Shown: piece after piece, positions 44,313 through 55,904 of the stretch
Layout of the letters: every line of letters begins with the position of its first letter
Position numbering within the stretch: the first letter of the stretch is position 1
Source of the DNA: Microbispora sp. NBC_01189
GTDB lineage: Bacteria; Actinomycetota; Actinomycetes; Streptosporangiales; Streptosporangiaceae
Length of the DNA stretch: 64,000 nucleotides
Reading direction: 5' to 3'
NCBI RefSeq assembly: GCF_036010665.1
Contig: NZ_CP108581.1
Location: 3,019,501 to 3,083,500, forward strand
Program-made: the position numbers and the translations under genes
Notes under the pieces: generated by a model
What the model saw: only the letters and a program-made list of their open reading frames with translations
The model's database searches: none
Told to the model about the DNA's origin: nothing

Positions 44313-45269
44313 GTGACGACGAGCATCACCCCCACCACGGCGGGCTTGCCCCCCGCCCCGCCGGTGGAGGCGGCGCGGCGCGGTTTCACCGAGATCATCG
44401 CCCCCTACGCCTACATCGCCCCGTTTTTCCTGCTCTTCGCGGTGTTCGGCCTCATCCCGCTGCTGTTCACCTTCTACGTGGCGTTGTTCGACTGGAACCC
44501 GATCGGCGAGCACGTGTTCGTCGGCCTGGACAACTTCGACCGGCTGCTCGGGGACGTGCGGTTCTGGAACGCGGCGCGCAACACCGTGAGCATCTGGCTG
44601 CTGTCCACCGTGCCGCAGTTGCTGGTCGCGCTGCTGCTCGCGCACCTGCTCAACCACGTGCGGCTGCGCCTCGCGGTGTTCTTCCGCATGACGATGCTCG
44701 TGCCGTACGTCACCTCGGTTGCCGCCACCGCCATCGTGTTCGTCCAGATGTTCGACCGCGACTACGGGTTGCTGAACTGGCTGCTCGGCCTGGTGGGTTT
44801 CGAGCACATCGACTTCACCCAGTCGGTGACGGGCAGCCATGTGCTGATCGCGGTCATGGTGACCTGGCGGTGGTTCGGCTACACGACGCTCCTCTACCTG
44901 GCTTCCCTGCAGGCCGTTCCCCGGGCGATCTACGAGGCGGCCGCCGTCGACGGGGCCGGAAATGTGCGGCAGTTCCTGCACATCTCCCTCCCCGCGTTGC
45001 GGCCGGTCATCGTGTTCACGATCGTGACCTCGACGATCGGCGGGCTGCAGATCTTCACCGAGGCCCTGCTCGTGAACCGCGGCGCGGCCAACACCTGTGG
45101 GCCGATCCGTCAGTGCCAGACGCTCACTCTCTTCCTGTTCGAGCAGGGGTTCATCCAGTTCAAGTTCGGTTACGCCGCGGCGATTGGCGTGGCGCTGTTC
45201 GTGATGGTCGTCGGGTTCGCCGGCCTCAACTACTTCCTGTCCACCCGGATCCGCCCGGTCAAGGGCTGA
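44313..45269 (+). CDS. ABC sugar transporter permease (MalF-type)
   Basis: 318 aa from GTG 44313. Six membrane segments, with the EAA loop IYEAAAVDGAGNVRQFLHIS-LP near residue 210. It starts 76 bp after the binding-protein gene. Confidence 0.94.
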   Translation: MTTSITPTTAGLPPAPPVEAARRGFTEIIAPYAYIAPFFLLFAVFGLIPLLFTFYVALFDWNPIGEHVFVGLDNFDRLLGDVRFWNAARNTVSIWLLSTVPQLLVALLLAHLLNHVRLRLAVFFRMTMLVPYVTSVAATAIVFVQMFDRDYGLLNWLLGLVGFEHIDFTQSVTGSHVLIAVMVTWRWFGYTTLLYLASLQAVPRAIYEAAAVDGAGNVRQFLHISLPALRPVIVFTIVTSTIGGLQIFTEALLVNRGAANTCGPIRQCQTLTLFLFEQGFIQFKFGYAAAIGVALFVMVVGFAGLNYFLSTRIRPVKG

Positions 45270-45279
45270 GGGGGCGATC

Positions 45280-46122
45280 ATGAGCATGACGAGACCACGC
45301 TCCGGCGATCGTGTCCGATGGTGGACCTACGCGCTGCTCGCGCTCGCCGCCTTCGCCTGCCTGTTCCCTCTGTACTGGATGTTCATCGTCGCCACCACCG
45401 ACACCGCGACGGCGACGACGCTGCCGCCCGAGATCGTGCCGGGCGGCAACTTCTTCCACCTCGCCGGTCTGGTGTTCTCGACCGTGCCGTTCGTCCGGTC
45501 GGTCGTCAACAGCCTGGTCGTGGCCGGGACGATCGGGGTGGGCCAGGCGGTGCTGTGCGCGCTGGCGGGCTTCGCGTTCGCAAAACTGCGCTTCCGTGGC
45601 CGCGACGCGCTGTTCCTTCTCGTCGTCCTGACGATGACCGTGCCGACCCAGCTCGCGATCGTCCCCCAGTACATGATCACCTCGTGGTTGGGCTGGGTGG
45701 ACACGCTCCAGGCGCTGATCGTCCCCGGCCTGGCGAACGCCTTCGGGATCTTCTGGATGCGTCAGCACATATCGTCCACCATCAGTGACGAGATCCTCCA
45801 GGCGGCCCGCATCGACGGGGCGTCGACCTGGCAGATCTTCTGGCGCGTCGCGTTCCCGCTGGTACGTCCCGCCGCCTTCGTGCTCGGCTTGCTGGGCTTT
45901 GTCACCGCCTGGAACGACTTCCTGTGGCCGTTCGTGGTGCTGAAGTCGCCGGAGATGTACACCGTCCAGATCGCGATCAAGGCGCTGCAGAACAGCTTCA
46001 ACATCGACCTCGGGCTCGCCATGTCCGGCTCCTTCCTCGCCACCCTCCCGCTGCTCGTCCTGTTCGTCTTCGTTGGGCGGCGCATGGTGGCCGGAATCAT
46101 GGACGGCGCCTTCAAGGGCTGA
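45280..46122 (+). CDS. ABC sugar transporter permease (MalG-type)
   Basis: 280 aa. Six membrane segments; EAA loop EILQAARIDGASTWQIFWRV; typical C-terminal VGRRMVAGIMDGAFKG. It is 10 bp after the first permease, forming the heteromeric channel with it. Confidence 0.95.
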   Translation: MSMTRPRSGDRVRWWTYALLALAAFACLFPLYWMFIVATTDTATATTLPPEIVPGGNFFHLAGLVFSTVPFVRSVVNSLVVAGTIGVGQAVLCALAGFAFAKLRFRGRDALFLLVVLTMTVPTQLAIVPQYMITSWLGWVDTLQALIVPGLANAFGIFWMRQHISSTISDEILQAARIDGASTWQIFWRVAFPLVRPAAFVLGLLGFVTAWNDFLWPFVVLKSPEMYTVQIAIKALQNSFNIDLGLAMSGSFLATLPLLVLFVFVGRRMVAGIMDGAFKG

Positions 46123-46125
46123 GGC

Positions 46126-46154
46126 GGTGCGGCGGCGCCGAGCGCCGCCACACC
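46126..46154. terminator. Bidirectional terminator-like hairpin
   Basis: GGCGGCGC and GCGCCGCC pair with a CGA loop and are extended by GGTG/CACC after one mismatch. It lies between the ABC operon and the convergent lectin gene. Confidence 0.78.
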
Positions 46155-46214
46155 GATTCGGTACTTCTCAGGTCGTGCCGCAGTACGCCGGCAGGGTGCC
46201 AGGGGAGGTCACGC

Positions 46215-46745
46215 TCAGAGGAGGGTGTCCTTGACCGCGATCTGACCGTTGTCGATCACGAACGTCTGGTTGGCGTTGGGCACGCACTGCCACAGGTAGA
46301 CCGGTGCGCCGTTCGCGCGGCCGTTGGTGACGTCCAGGCAGATGCGGTTGCCCGAGTTGAGGGTGGACCTGAGGATGATCAGGCCCCTCTGGACGGCCCA
46401 GAGCTGGTTCGCGTTTCCGAGGCACTGCCACTGGTACACCCGGGTTCCGTTGGCGCGGTTGTTGGAGGCGTCCAGGCACATCTCCCGTCCCGTGCCGATG
46501 GTGTCCTCCACCTTGATGAGGCCGTCCTGGAAGACGAACTTCTGGTTGGGGTTGTTGTCCTGACACTGCCAGAGGTACATCTGCGTACCGTTGCCGCGGT
46601 TGTTGCTGAGGTCGACACACGCCGGGGTGTCGACCCGGGCCGTGCGGTCGGAGTGCGGGTGATCAGAGGCCATGGCGGGCAGAGTGGTGACCGCACCCAC
46701 CGCGGCGGAGATGACGGCGACGGACAGCAGACGGCGAGCGAGCAT
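46215..46745 (-). CDS. Secreted ricin-type beta-trefoil lectin
   Basis: 176 aa from ATG 46745 with AGGGAGA upstream. A signal peptide is followed by one beta-trefoil of three units with CVDLSNNRGNGTQMYLWQC, CLDASNNRANGTRVYQWQC and CLDVTNGRANGAPVYLWQC. There is no enzyme domain. It probably binds galactose- or xylan-type sugars outside the cell. Confidence 0.9.
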   Translation of the reverse strand: MLARRLLSVAVISAAVGAVTTLPAMASDHPHSDRTARVDTPACVDLSNNRGNGTQMYLWQCQDNNPNQKFVFQDGLIKVEDTIGTGREMCLDASNNRANGTRVYQWQCLGNANQLWAVQRGLIILRSTLNSGNRICLDVTNGRANGAPVYLWQCVPNANQTFVIDNGQIAVKDTLL

Positions 46746-46847
46746 GCTTGTCTCCCTGAGAAGGTTGATCGGGTCGCAAGCACCATCCCACTACTCATCG
46801 TCACTGATCAATTACTGAGCGCACGTGTCTCCCGCGGTGCGGGCGGC

Positions 46848-47759
46848 TCAGCCGTGGGCGCGAAGAGCGGCGATCAGCCAGGTGAAAGCAGGCATGGCCG
46901 ACGGAGAGGGCTCATGGCCGTTGAGTACGGCTAAGAGCTGCCAATAGCGCTCGACCTGAGCGTCGGCGACGGTCTCCAGCCACCGAACCAGTTCGCCGCG
47001 TTCACCGGCCGGCAGGTCGGGTTTGACGATGCGATGGAGAACCGACCGGCCTTCGGCCGAATCCGGCGCGATCGATTCGGCTACCGCCAGGCCGGCGTGT
47101 TCAAGGGCCAGCGACCGGAGCTCGTGGCCGTAACGCGATACCACCGGTGCGGCATCGGTCAGCGCGATCCGCCGGAGCCGTTGCCCGAAGTCCTCGCCGG
47201 CGACCAGGTCGGCCAGCTCGATCCAGGCGTCGATCTGGCCTGGCGTCGGATCGTCCGGCAGCTCATCGGGCAGCTCCCGCATCCAGTCCGCGATCACCTT
47301 GGCGTCGTCGTCGAGCATGATTCCCGAGAACGTGTTCTCGACGAACTCGTCAATGACCTGCTGCCGCTGCGCGGCGGACACCTGGGCAAGTTTGTGCGTC
47401 ATCATCGTCTCCTCGGTCGTGCCACCACGCAGGGCGATCGTGCGGAGTACGGCGCGGCGAAGCTTCAGGGCCCTGATCTCCGCGTCCAGCGCTCGGGCGT
47501 GCACCTCGGCCACCTCGGCCACCGTGGCCTGTCGCGCGAGGATCTTCCGGACGTCCTCCAGCCCGATACCGAGTTCGCGAAGGGTACGGACCAGGTCGAA
47601 TTGGCCCATCGCGGCAACGGTGTAGAGGCGGTACCCACCGGCTGAGCGATCGGTGGGCACTATCAGGCCACTGTCGGACCAGAATCGGATGGTGTGCACC
47701 GAAAGGCCGGTACGCCGAGCGATTTGGCCTACCGTGTACAGCTCCGTTCCGTCACTCAC
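46848..47759 (-). CDS. MerR-family regulator with C-terminal extension
   Basis: 303 aa from GTG 47759 (YTVGQIARRTGLSVHTIRFW follows). Winged HTH 1-70 with SGGYRLYT-type wing, dimer helix, then a long helical region (EIRALKLRRAVLRTIALRG, ADWMRELPDELPDDPT). The C-terminal domain resembles that of MerR proteins from actinomycetes with unknown ligands. There is no metal-site Cys cluster. Confidence 0.88.
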   Translation of the reverse strand: MSDGTELYTVGQIARRTGLSVHTIRFWSDSGLIVPTDRSAGGYRLYTVAAMGQFDLVRTLRELGIGLEDVRKILARQATVAEVAEVHARALDAEIRALKLRRAVLRTIALRGGTTEETMMTHKLAQVSAAQRQQVIDEFVENTFSGIMLDDDAKVIADWMRELPDELPDDPTPGQIDAWIELADLVAGEDFGQRLRRIALTDAAPVVSRYGHELRSLALEHAGLAVAESIAPDSAEGRSVLHRIVKPDLPAGERGELVRWLETVADAQVERYWQLLAVLNGHEPSPSAMPAFTWLIAALRAHG

Positions 47760-47899
47760 AAGGACGAGCCTGCACCTTCGAGCCACTCGAGACTCAAGCT
47801 GAAGGTCGTCTTCGCCGCGCCCAAGTGATCTGCATCTCTACTGCGGCGAGGTCGCATGGCCTCTTTCATCAAGGGAGCACCATGCGCTGCCGAGGGTGT

Positions 47900-48739
47900 T
47901 CATCGCCAGGCTGCGCCGGGGACCGCGACCTGGGTCGAGAGCACCTGGCCGGTTCCGGGCGGCACCATCTCGGGCATGCGCCACTCGGCCGCCAGGATGA
48001 ACAGCGTCTTTCCGTCAGTGCCGCCGAGCGTGCAGGCGAAGCATCCCCGGTCGACTTCGACGGTCTGCAGGATCTCTCCGCCCTCCCGGATCCGCACGCA
48101 GCGCCTGTTGCCGACGTCGGCGTACCAGACGGCGCCCTCGGCGTCGACGCAGATGCCGTCGGGGTGGTCCTCGCCGCTGTCGGCCCAGACCCGGCGGCCC
48201 GCCAGGCCGCCGTCGGCCTCGATGTCGAAGGCGGTGAGCCTGTTGCCGTAGGAGTCGGCGACGATCAGCGTCGAGTCGTCCCGCGTCACGGCCATGCCGT
48301 TGGGGAAGGCGATGTCGCCGGCCACCTGGCGGGCCGAACCGTCGGGGCTGACGTGCACGATGTATCCCGGCGCGAACGCGCCACCGCCGAGCATGTCGAA
48401 GCCGATCCGGTTGACATAGGTGTTGCCGCGGCCGTCGACGACGATCTCGTTCCAGCCGCGGCCGAGACCGGTGAGGTCCGCCTCGGTCACCAGAGAGCCG
48501 TCGGGTTCCCGCCGCAGCAGCAGCCCCCGCGCGGAGTCGACGATCACCAGCCGTCCGTCGGCCCGCCAGTCCGTGCAGAGCGGTAGCGAGTCCACCCGGG
48601 CCACCACTTCGTGCCTGCCGTCCAGGTCGAGCGCGATCACCTCACCGGCGGTCCAGTCGGAGAAGTAGAGGCGGCCGTCGTGCCAGCGTGGCGACTCGAC
48701 CAGCCCGAGGCCCGTAAGCCACGTACGCAGTTCCGGCAT
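47900..48739 (-). CDS. SMP-30/gluconolactonase-like hydrolase
   Basis: 279 aa from ATG 48739 with GGAGGGAG upstream. A six-bladed propeller with VESPRWHDGRLYFSDWTAGE (metal Glu), NEIVVDGRGNTYVN, FPNGMAVTRDD (metal Asn) and DHPDGICVDAEGAVWYADV (metal Asp). It likely opens a sugar lactone; the location next to GH27 suggests aldonolactones. Confidence 0.9.
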   Translation of the reverse strand: MPELRTWLTGLGLVESPRWHDGRLYFSDWTAGEVIALDLDGRHEVVARVDSLPLCTDWRADGRLVIVDSARGLLLRREPDGSLVTEADLTGLGRGWNEIVVDGRGNTYVNRIGFDMLGGGAFAPGYIVHVSPDGSARQVAGDIAFPNGMAVTRDDSTLIVADSYGNRLTAFDIEADGGLAGRRVWADSGEDHPDGICVDAEGAVWYADVGNRRCVRIREGGEILQTVEVDRGCFACTLGGTDGKTLFILAAEWRMPEMVPPGTGQVLSTQVAVPGAAWR

Positions 48740-48816
48740 TGACGGCTCCCTCCGCGACGTCCACTCCGCCGCTGGGAGACGACAGTACGCAACCCCTACG
48801 ACAGTTTCCGCGTCGC

Positions 48817-50941
<2,125 letters not shown>

Positions 50942-51823
50942 TCAGCTCCCGGCCGGATCTCCCGTGAAGTGGGACGGAGGACATGGCCGGAGCGCTGCCG
51001 TCACCTGCCGGATCACCGCGGCCGGCACCCGAGAGCCGAATCTCAGGACGACCGTGGCGTCATCTCGGTCGACCACCTGAACGCTGCCCGTCTCGGTGTC
51101 TTTTCGCCAGATTCGGAGACCGGCGCGCTCGTACGCGGAGCCCTCGGCCGGTGGATCCACCCGCACTCTGACGGTCACCCCGATGGACGAGGCGTCAAGC
51201 TCGGCGGGAGTGGCGGCCCGGTGGAGCGCCGCCGGGATCAGGAGATAGCGCAGCTCACCGGGCCGGGCGGCGACGCGCCCGAGCACGTACGACGGCAGGT
51301 CGGGGGCGAGCAGGGGGATCCCGATCCCCGTGAGTTCGACGGCCGGCCGGCCGGGGGCCGGTGCCTCCTTGACCGGCGCTCCCGTGACGACGGGCGGAGG
51401 ACCGCCGACCGCCATCAATGGAAGTTGCGGCCACCACCCCAGGGAACTTCCCGGGGTGGTGATCAGGGCGGCCAGCCCGTAGGACAGAGGCGGCCCCACC
51501 ACCACGGCGACCAGCGGAGAGACCACGATGTACCTGCTCAGCACGCCGAGAAGAAGCAACATGACGGGGGCCAGGAGGGCGACGTGCCAGGCGGGGCGCA
51601 CGCACAGCGCCCACAGCAGCGGCCATGCCACGAGCGGCAGCAGGATCGCGGCTCCACCGGCGAGCGTCAGCCCCCGGCCCAGCCGGTCACCGGCCGGGAT
51701 TCCGGCGAGGCCGGTCGTGACGAACACCCAGGCGAGCGGCGGGAGGGCGAGCCCGGTCAGAGCGGCGGCCACCGTGCGATGGACCACCGGCTGAGATCGG
51801 AGCCGGTTCCCTATGGACCGCAT
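50942..51823 (-). CDS. Membrane protein, unknown
   Basis: 293 aa. Four to five membrane helices in the first 140 residues (VAAALTGLALPPLAWVFV, LLAPVMLLLLGVLSRYIVV), then a soluble domain with ELRYLLIPAALHRAATPAEL and VQVVDRDDATVVLRFGSRVP. The family is not recognised. It is divergent from the DUF72 gene. Confidence 0.75.
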   Translation of the reverse strand: MRSIGNRLRSQPVVHRTVAAALTGLALPPLAWVFVTTGLAGIPAGDRLGRGLTLAGGAAILLPLVAWPLLWALCVRPAWHVALLAPVMLLLLGVLSRYIVVSPLVAVVVGPPLSYGLAALITTPGSSLGWWPQLPLMAVGGPPPVVTGAPVKEAPAPGRPAVELTGIGIPLLAPDLPSYVLGRVAARPGELRYLLIPAALHRAATPAELDASSIGVTVRVRVDPPAEGSAYERAGLRIWRKDTETGSVQVVDRDDATVVLRFGSRVPAAVIRQVTAALRPCPPSHFTGDPAGS

Positions 51824-51889
51824 GGCCCCATGATGTCAGGAAATGATCGCCGAAAGGTGCGGGGTGGTCCGTTCGGATAGCGTCGGGGC

Positions 51890-52765
51890 ATGCGGCTTCA
51901 TGTGGGATGCGCGATGTGGACGCACAAGCCGTGGCAGGGGCGCCTCCTGCCGCATCCGCTCCCGCCCGGGGAGCGCCTGCGGGCCTACGCGACCTGGTGC
52001 AACGCGGTCGAGGGCAACACCACCTTCTACGCGACGCCTGCGCGGGCCACGGTGGAGGCCTGGGCCGGGCAGACCGGCCCGGACTTCCGCTTCGTGGTCA
52101 AGCTGCCCAGGTCGATCACCCACGAACGCCGCCTCACCGGCGCCGAGGACGAGGTGCGCGCGTTCTTCGACGCGATCGAGGCGCTGGGCCCGCGCGCCCA
52201 CACCCTGTGGATCCAGCTTCCCGGCTCGTTCGGGCCCGCCGACGCCGGGGTCCTCGGGACCTTCCTCGCCCGGCTTCCCCGTTCCCACCGGTACGGCGTG
52301 GAGGTGCGGCACCGCGCGTTCTTCGACGACCCCCGGGCCGTACGGCTACTGGAGGCCGTCCTGGCGGGCGCCGGCGCGGAGTGGATCCCGTTCGACACGA
52401 CCGTGCTGTTCAGGAGCCCGCCGACCAGCGACGCCGAGCGCGACGCCTGGACGAAGAAGCCACGCGTGCCCCTGCGCGCCGCGGCCCTCACCGACCGGCC
52501 GGTCGTCCGCTATCTCGGCCGTGACGACCGGGCGCGTACGGTCGAGGGCTGGCGCCACTGGGTGGACACCGTCGCCGGGTGGCTGCGCGAGGGCCGCTCG
52601 CCGACGGTGTTCGTGCACACCCCCGACAACGCCGACGCGCCGGCGCTCGCCCGCCTGTTCCACGACAAGGTACGGGCCGAGGTGCCCGGCGTCGAGCCAC
52701 TGCCGGAACCGCTGCCCGGGCGAATCGGCGACCCGGCTCAGGACGAGCCGCTCACCCTGTTCTGA
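51890..52765 (+). CDS. DUF72 family protein
   Basis: 291 aa. HVGCAMWTHKPWQGRLLPHP at the start, NTTFYATPARATVEAWA, FRFVVKLPRSITHERRL and GVEVRHRAFFD are DUF72 hallmarks (TIM-barrel fold, YecE-like). The function is unknown. Confidence 0.92.
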   Translation: MRLHVGCAMWTHKPWQGRLLPHPLPPGERLRAYATWCNAVEGNTTFYATPARATVEAWAGQTGPDFRFVVKLPRSITHERRLTGAEDEVRAFFDAIEALGPRAHTLWIQLPGSFGPADAGVLGTFLARLPRSHRYGVEVRHRAFFDDPRAVRLLEAVLAGAGAEWIPFDTTVLFRSPPTSDAERDAWTKKPRVPLRAAALTDRPVVRYLGRDDRARTVEGWRHWVDTVAGWLREGRSPTVFVHTPDNADAPALARLFHDKVRAEVPGVEPLPEPLPGRIGDPAQDEPLTLF

Positions 52766-52781
52766 TCACTCCTCGACGGCC

Positions 52782-52836
52782 ACATCACTTCTGACGCATC
52801 ACATCTCTTCTGACGCACCGCATCACTTCTTGACGG
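52782..52836. repeat. Three imperfect repeats of CATCACTTCTGACG
   Basis: Units at 52783, 52797 and 52821; the last includes the stop codon of the RlmG-like gene, so its 3' end was duplicated. No function is apparent. Confidence 0.7.
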
Positions 52837-53977
52837 CGCGCAGCAGGACGAATTTCGGGTCGCTCGCGACGACCTCGCAGTTGCCGAAGAGCCGGCGCAG
52901 CTTGACGTGGTAGCCGAGGTGGCGGTTGCCCACCACCCACAGTTCGCCGCCCCGCCGCAACCCCGCGCGGGCGCCGTTGAACATCCGCCAGGCGGTCGCG
53001 TCGGTCCGGCCGCGGTGGCTGTGGAACGGCGGGTTGTTGAGCACCAGGTCCGCCGTGCCCGGCGGGAAGCCCGCCATGCCGTCGGCCGCCGTGAACCGCG
53101 CGACCACGCCCGCCGGGGCGTTCGCCAGGAACGTCGCCTCCGCCGAGGCCAGCGCCTGGTACGACTCGTCGACGAACGTCACCTCGGCGTCCTGGTTGGA
53201 CAGCGCCGCGGCGAGCCCGATCACCCCGTTGCCGCAGCCGAGGTCGACGACGTGCTCCGCCCCCGTACGCGTGGGCAGGTTGCGGAGGAGCAGACGGGTG
53301 CCCGCGTCGAGACGGTCGGCGCTGAAGACCCCGGCGTGGCTGACGACGGTCAGGCCGGAGACCACCCCGGCGTCGGCGGGCAGGCGGAGGCTCCGCGGCC
53401 ACGGATCGTCCTTCCGGAGCGGCCCGGGCTCCGGTGCGCAGAAGATCAGCCGGGCCTTTTTCACGGCCAGGGAGGTCCTGGTCGGCCCGAGGAGGCGTTC
53501 GAACAGCCGCAGCGTCGAAGTGTGGATCTCGGTGACCATCCCCGCGCCGACGACAACGGTGCCGGAATGTACGGCCGGGGCGAGGCGGTGCAGTTGGTCC
53601 TCCAGGAGCGCGAGGCTCTTCGGCACCCGGACCAGCAGCACGTCGATCCGCTCCGGCGGCGCCTCCCTGGTCGTGCGCAGCAGTACGGCGCCGGCGGGCA
53701 GGCCGCCCCGCTCCAGGTTGGCGAGGGTCGCCTGCCGGCCGAGAAAGGAGTCGCTGATCTGGACGGGACCGTGCCCGGCGAGCACGGTGACCAGGGCGCC
53801 CCACCGGTCGCCCAGCACGACCACGCTCCCCGACAGGTCCACCGGCCCGTCCTCGCGCTCGTCGAGATGACGCAGCAGGTATTCGTCGGCGGCGTCCCAC
53901 GCGCGCAGCGGGTCGCGGGGATCCTCGGGGAAGCGGGCGAGGCCGAAGTCCCCGCGCGCTGTCGTCAGGCGCTCCAT
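52823..53977 (-). CDS. rlmG: RlmG-like 23S rRNA guanine-N2 methyltransferase
   Basis: 384 aa from ATG 53977. An N-terminal degenerate methyltransferase domain (VVVLGDRWGALVTVLAGHG) precedes the active domain with VVDLGCGNGVIGLAAALSN, VTFVDESYQALASAE and the catalytic LVLNNPPFHSHR. This duplicated plan matches RlmG/RsmC. Substrate G1835 is by family. Confidence 0.85.
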   Translation of the reverse strand: MERLTTARGDFGLARFPEDPRDPLRAWDAADEYLLRHLDEREDGPVDLSGSVVVLGDRWGALVTVLAGHGPVQISDSFLGRQATLANLERGGLPAGAVLLRTTREAPPERIDVLLVRVPKSLALLEDQLHRLAPAVHSGTVVVGAGMVTEIHTSTLRLFERLLGPTRTSLAVKKARLIFCAPEPGPLRKDDPWPRSLRLPADAGVVSGLTVVSHAGVFSADRLDAGTRLLLRNLPTRTGAEHVVDLGCGNGVIGLAAALSNQDAEVTFVDESYQALASAEATFLANAPAGVVARFTAADGMAGFPPGTADLVLNNPPFHSHRGRTDATAWRMFNGARAGLRRGGELWVVGNRHLGYHVKLRRLFGNCEVVASDPKFVLLRAVKK

Positions 53978-54000
53978 CGCGCCCCAGGCTAGTGCCCCGC

Positions 54001-54720
54001 TCAGCGGCGGCGGCGGGCGCTCCACCACAGAACGAGCGCCAGGATCGCGATCGCGGTGCAGCCTCCGGCGGCCAGCCCCGCGAAGAAGTCCGCCCCCTCG
54101 CCTGAGGACCGCCCCACCAGGAGCCACAGCGCGACGAGGACGATCAGGATCGCGGCCGTCACGACATAGAACCGACGGCTGAAGAAGACGCTCCGCGCCG
54201 GGGCCGCGGGCGGGGAGTCGATCCGCGCGGCCGGTCCCACGGTGGCGGCCCTGGGCCGTTTGAAGTATTCGAAGCAGACCCAGGTGCCGCAGGGCTCCCA
54301 GCCCTCGGGCGCGAGGCGCGCGGCCAGCGCCCGGGCGCCGCCCGGCGTCACCCGCTCCCTGCGGTACTCCCACCGCTGCGGACGCTCGGGGTCGCGGTGG
54401 CTGACGAACCTGCCGAGGGCGTCGACCCGGTCGACCTCCCAGCCCTGGTCGCCGAGCCGGGCCAGCATCCGCCGGTCGGCGAAGACGTCGGCGGTCCACC
54501 GCCACTCGGTCACGTCCGCCGTGTCCGCCGCGTCCGCCTCGGGCGAGCGCGCCGCCAGCAGCTGCTCCGCGAACCGGCCGACCGGCCCGAACTCCTCCTC
54601 CGGGTCCGCGCCGGTCTCGTCGGCGTACGACGCGAGGTCGGCGACGATGGCCCCGGCCTGCTCGTCCGGCACGCCGCCCGCGCGCAGCAGCGCGGTGAGC
54701 TCGTCGAGGTAGCCGGTCAC
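54001..54720 (-). CDS. HAAS/DUF1700-like membrane protein with DUF2812-like segment
   Basis: GTG 54720 overlaps the padR stop; 239 aa. N-terminal HAAS-type helices (VTGYLDELTALLRAGGVPDE), a DUF2812-like centre (LGDQGWEVDRVDALGRFVSH) and two C-terminal membrane helices. Such proteins are typical partners of PadR regulators and probably act as anti-regulators or sensors in the membrane. Confidence 0.75.
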   Translation of the reverse strand: MTGYLDELTALLRAGGVPDEQAGAIVADLASYADETGADPEEEFGPVGRFAEQLLAARSPEADAADTADVTEWRWTADVFADRRMLARLGDQGWEVDRVDALGRFVSHRDPERPQRWEYRRERVTPGGARALAARLAPEGWEPCGTWVCFEYFKRPRAATVGPAARIDSPPAAPARSVFFSRRFYVVTAAILIVLVALWLLVGRSSGEGADFFAGLAAGGCTAIAILALVLWWSARRRR

Positions 54721-55055
54721 TTCAGCCCTCCCGAGGCCAGCATGGAGCGTACGGACTCGTCGAACGCCAGCCACAGGCGGCCCTGCTCGGCGAGCGTCCG
54801 CCGGCCCTGCTCCGTCAGCCGGTAGTAACGCCGTCCGGGGCCGCGCTCGGTCACCCGGAACTCGGCCGACACCAGGCCCGCCTCCTCCAGCCGGTTGAGC
54901 ACGGGATACAGCGTGCCGCCCCTGATCTGGCCGAGTCCCGAGGCGGCGAGCGTCTTGGCGATCTCGTAGCCGTAGTTCTCGCCCTCGGTCAGGCTGGCCA
55001 GCACCAGCAGATCGAGGACTCCCTTGAGCCAGCTCGCCCGGCGGTCGGTCGCCAT
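54717..55055 (-). CDS. PadR-family regulator
   Basis: 112 aa from ATG 55055. Winged helix with LVLASLTEGENYGYEIAKTL, GGTLYPVLNRLEEAGLVSAE and RYYRLTEQGRRTLAEQ. It is translationally coupled to the HAAS gene downstream. Confidence 0.92.
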   Translation of the reverse strand: MATDRRASWLKGVLDLLVLASLTEGENYGYEIAKTLAASGLGQIRGGTLYPVLNRLEEAGLVSAEFRVTERGPGRRYYRLTEQGRRTLAEQGRLWLAFDESVRSMLASGGLK

Positions 55056-55081
55056 GCGCCCATCCTCGCACGGTAGCGGTG

Positions 55082-55816
55082 CTACATAGACGGCTCGCCG
55101 ACCTGCTGCTGTCCTGGCGCGGGCACGAGCACCAGGCCCCGGAGGTCGATCAGGACGTGCGCCACGATCGGCAACAGCAGGCTGCCGGTGGCCAGATACA
55201 TGGCGGTGAGCCAGAACCCGAGGAGGGCCACCGCGGCCATGCCCTTCCAGCCCTGGTAACAGTGGCCCGCCACGAACACCGCCAGGGCGAGGACCGCGGC
55301 CACGCTCGGGTTCAGGCCCAGGACGCCGATGCCCAGCGCGATGAGCAGGCCGCGGTAGACGACCTCCTCGCAGACGCCCGCGGTGACCGCCATCGCGGCG
55401 GCGTGCCACCGCTCGGCGGGGGTGCGCGGCAGCAGCGCCGCCACGGCCGCCTGACCCGGTACGGCGCGGCCGGTCCGGGCGGCGTGGCGGAGCACCACCG
55501 AGCCGGCCACCAGGGCGCAGGCCAGGCCGCCCGCCATCGCCGCGACCTTCCCGAGGTCGTCCGGCCGGGTGAAGCCGAGGTCGCCGAGGCCGGCCCCCGG
55601 CGACAGCACCAGGATCAGCGCCGTCACGGCGATCCAGGCCCACTCCTCGCCGATCCACATCCGGTACGCCCGGACCAGCGCCCGGGGGTCGACGGCGCGG
55701 CGCCGCTGCAGCCGGTCGTACTGGCGTCTGCCGAGCCAGGGGGAGACGAAGGCCAGATAGGCCGTCAGCGGCGCCGCCAGGAACAGGCTCGGGACCGTGA
55801 AAGTCGGAACGGTCAT
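55082..55816 (-). CDS. CPBP-family intramembrane metalloprotease
   Basis: 244 aa, about eight hydrophobic segments. The CPBP motifs are GVCEEVVYRGLLIAL (EExxxR), FVAGHCYQGWKG and IVAHVLIDLRG (HxxxD). Related proteins (Rce1-like) act in protein processing or bacteriocin immunity; the substrate is unknown. Confidence 0.92.
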   Translation of the reverse strand: MTVPTFTVPSLFLAAPLTAYLAFVSPWLGRRQYDRLQRRRAVDPRALVRAYRMWIGEEWAWIAVTALILVLSPGAGLGDLGFTRPDDLGKVAAMAGGLACALVAGSVVLRHAARTGRAVPGQAAVAALLPRTPAERWHAAAMAVTAGVCEEVVYRGLLIALGIGVLGLNPSVAAVLALAVFVAGHCYQGWKGMAAVALLGFWLTAMYLATGSLLLPIVAHVLIDLRGLVLVPAPGQQQVGEPSM

Positions 55817-55904
55817 GACCAGCCGCCCTTTCTACGTCAGGTGACGATCTAGACGTTAGAGCGATCTAGTTAGGGATGCAACCTATCGAGCCTGGTTCCT
55901 GGAG

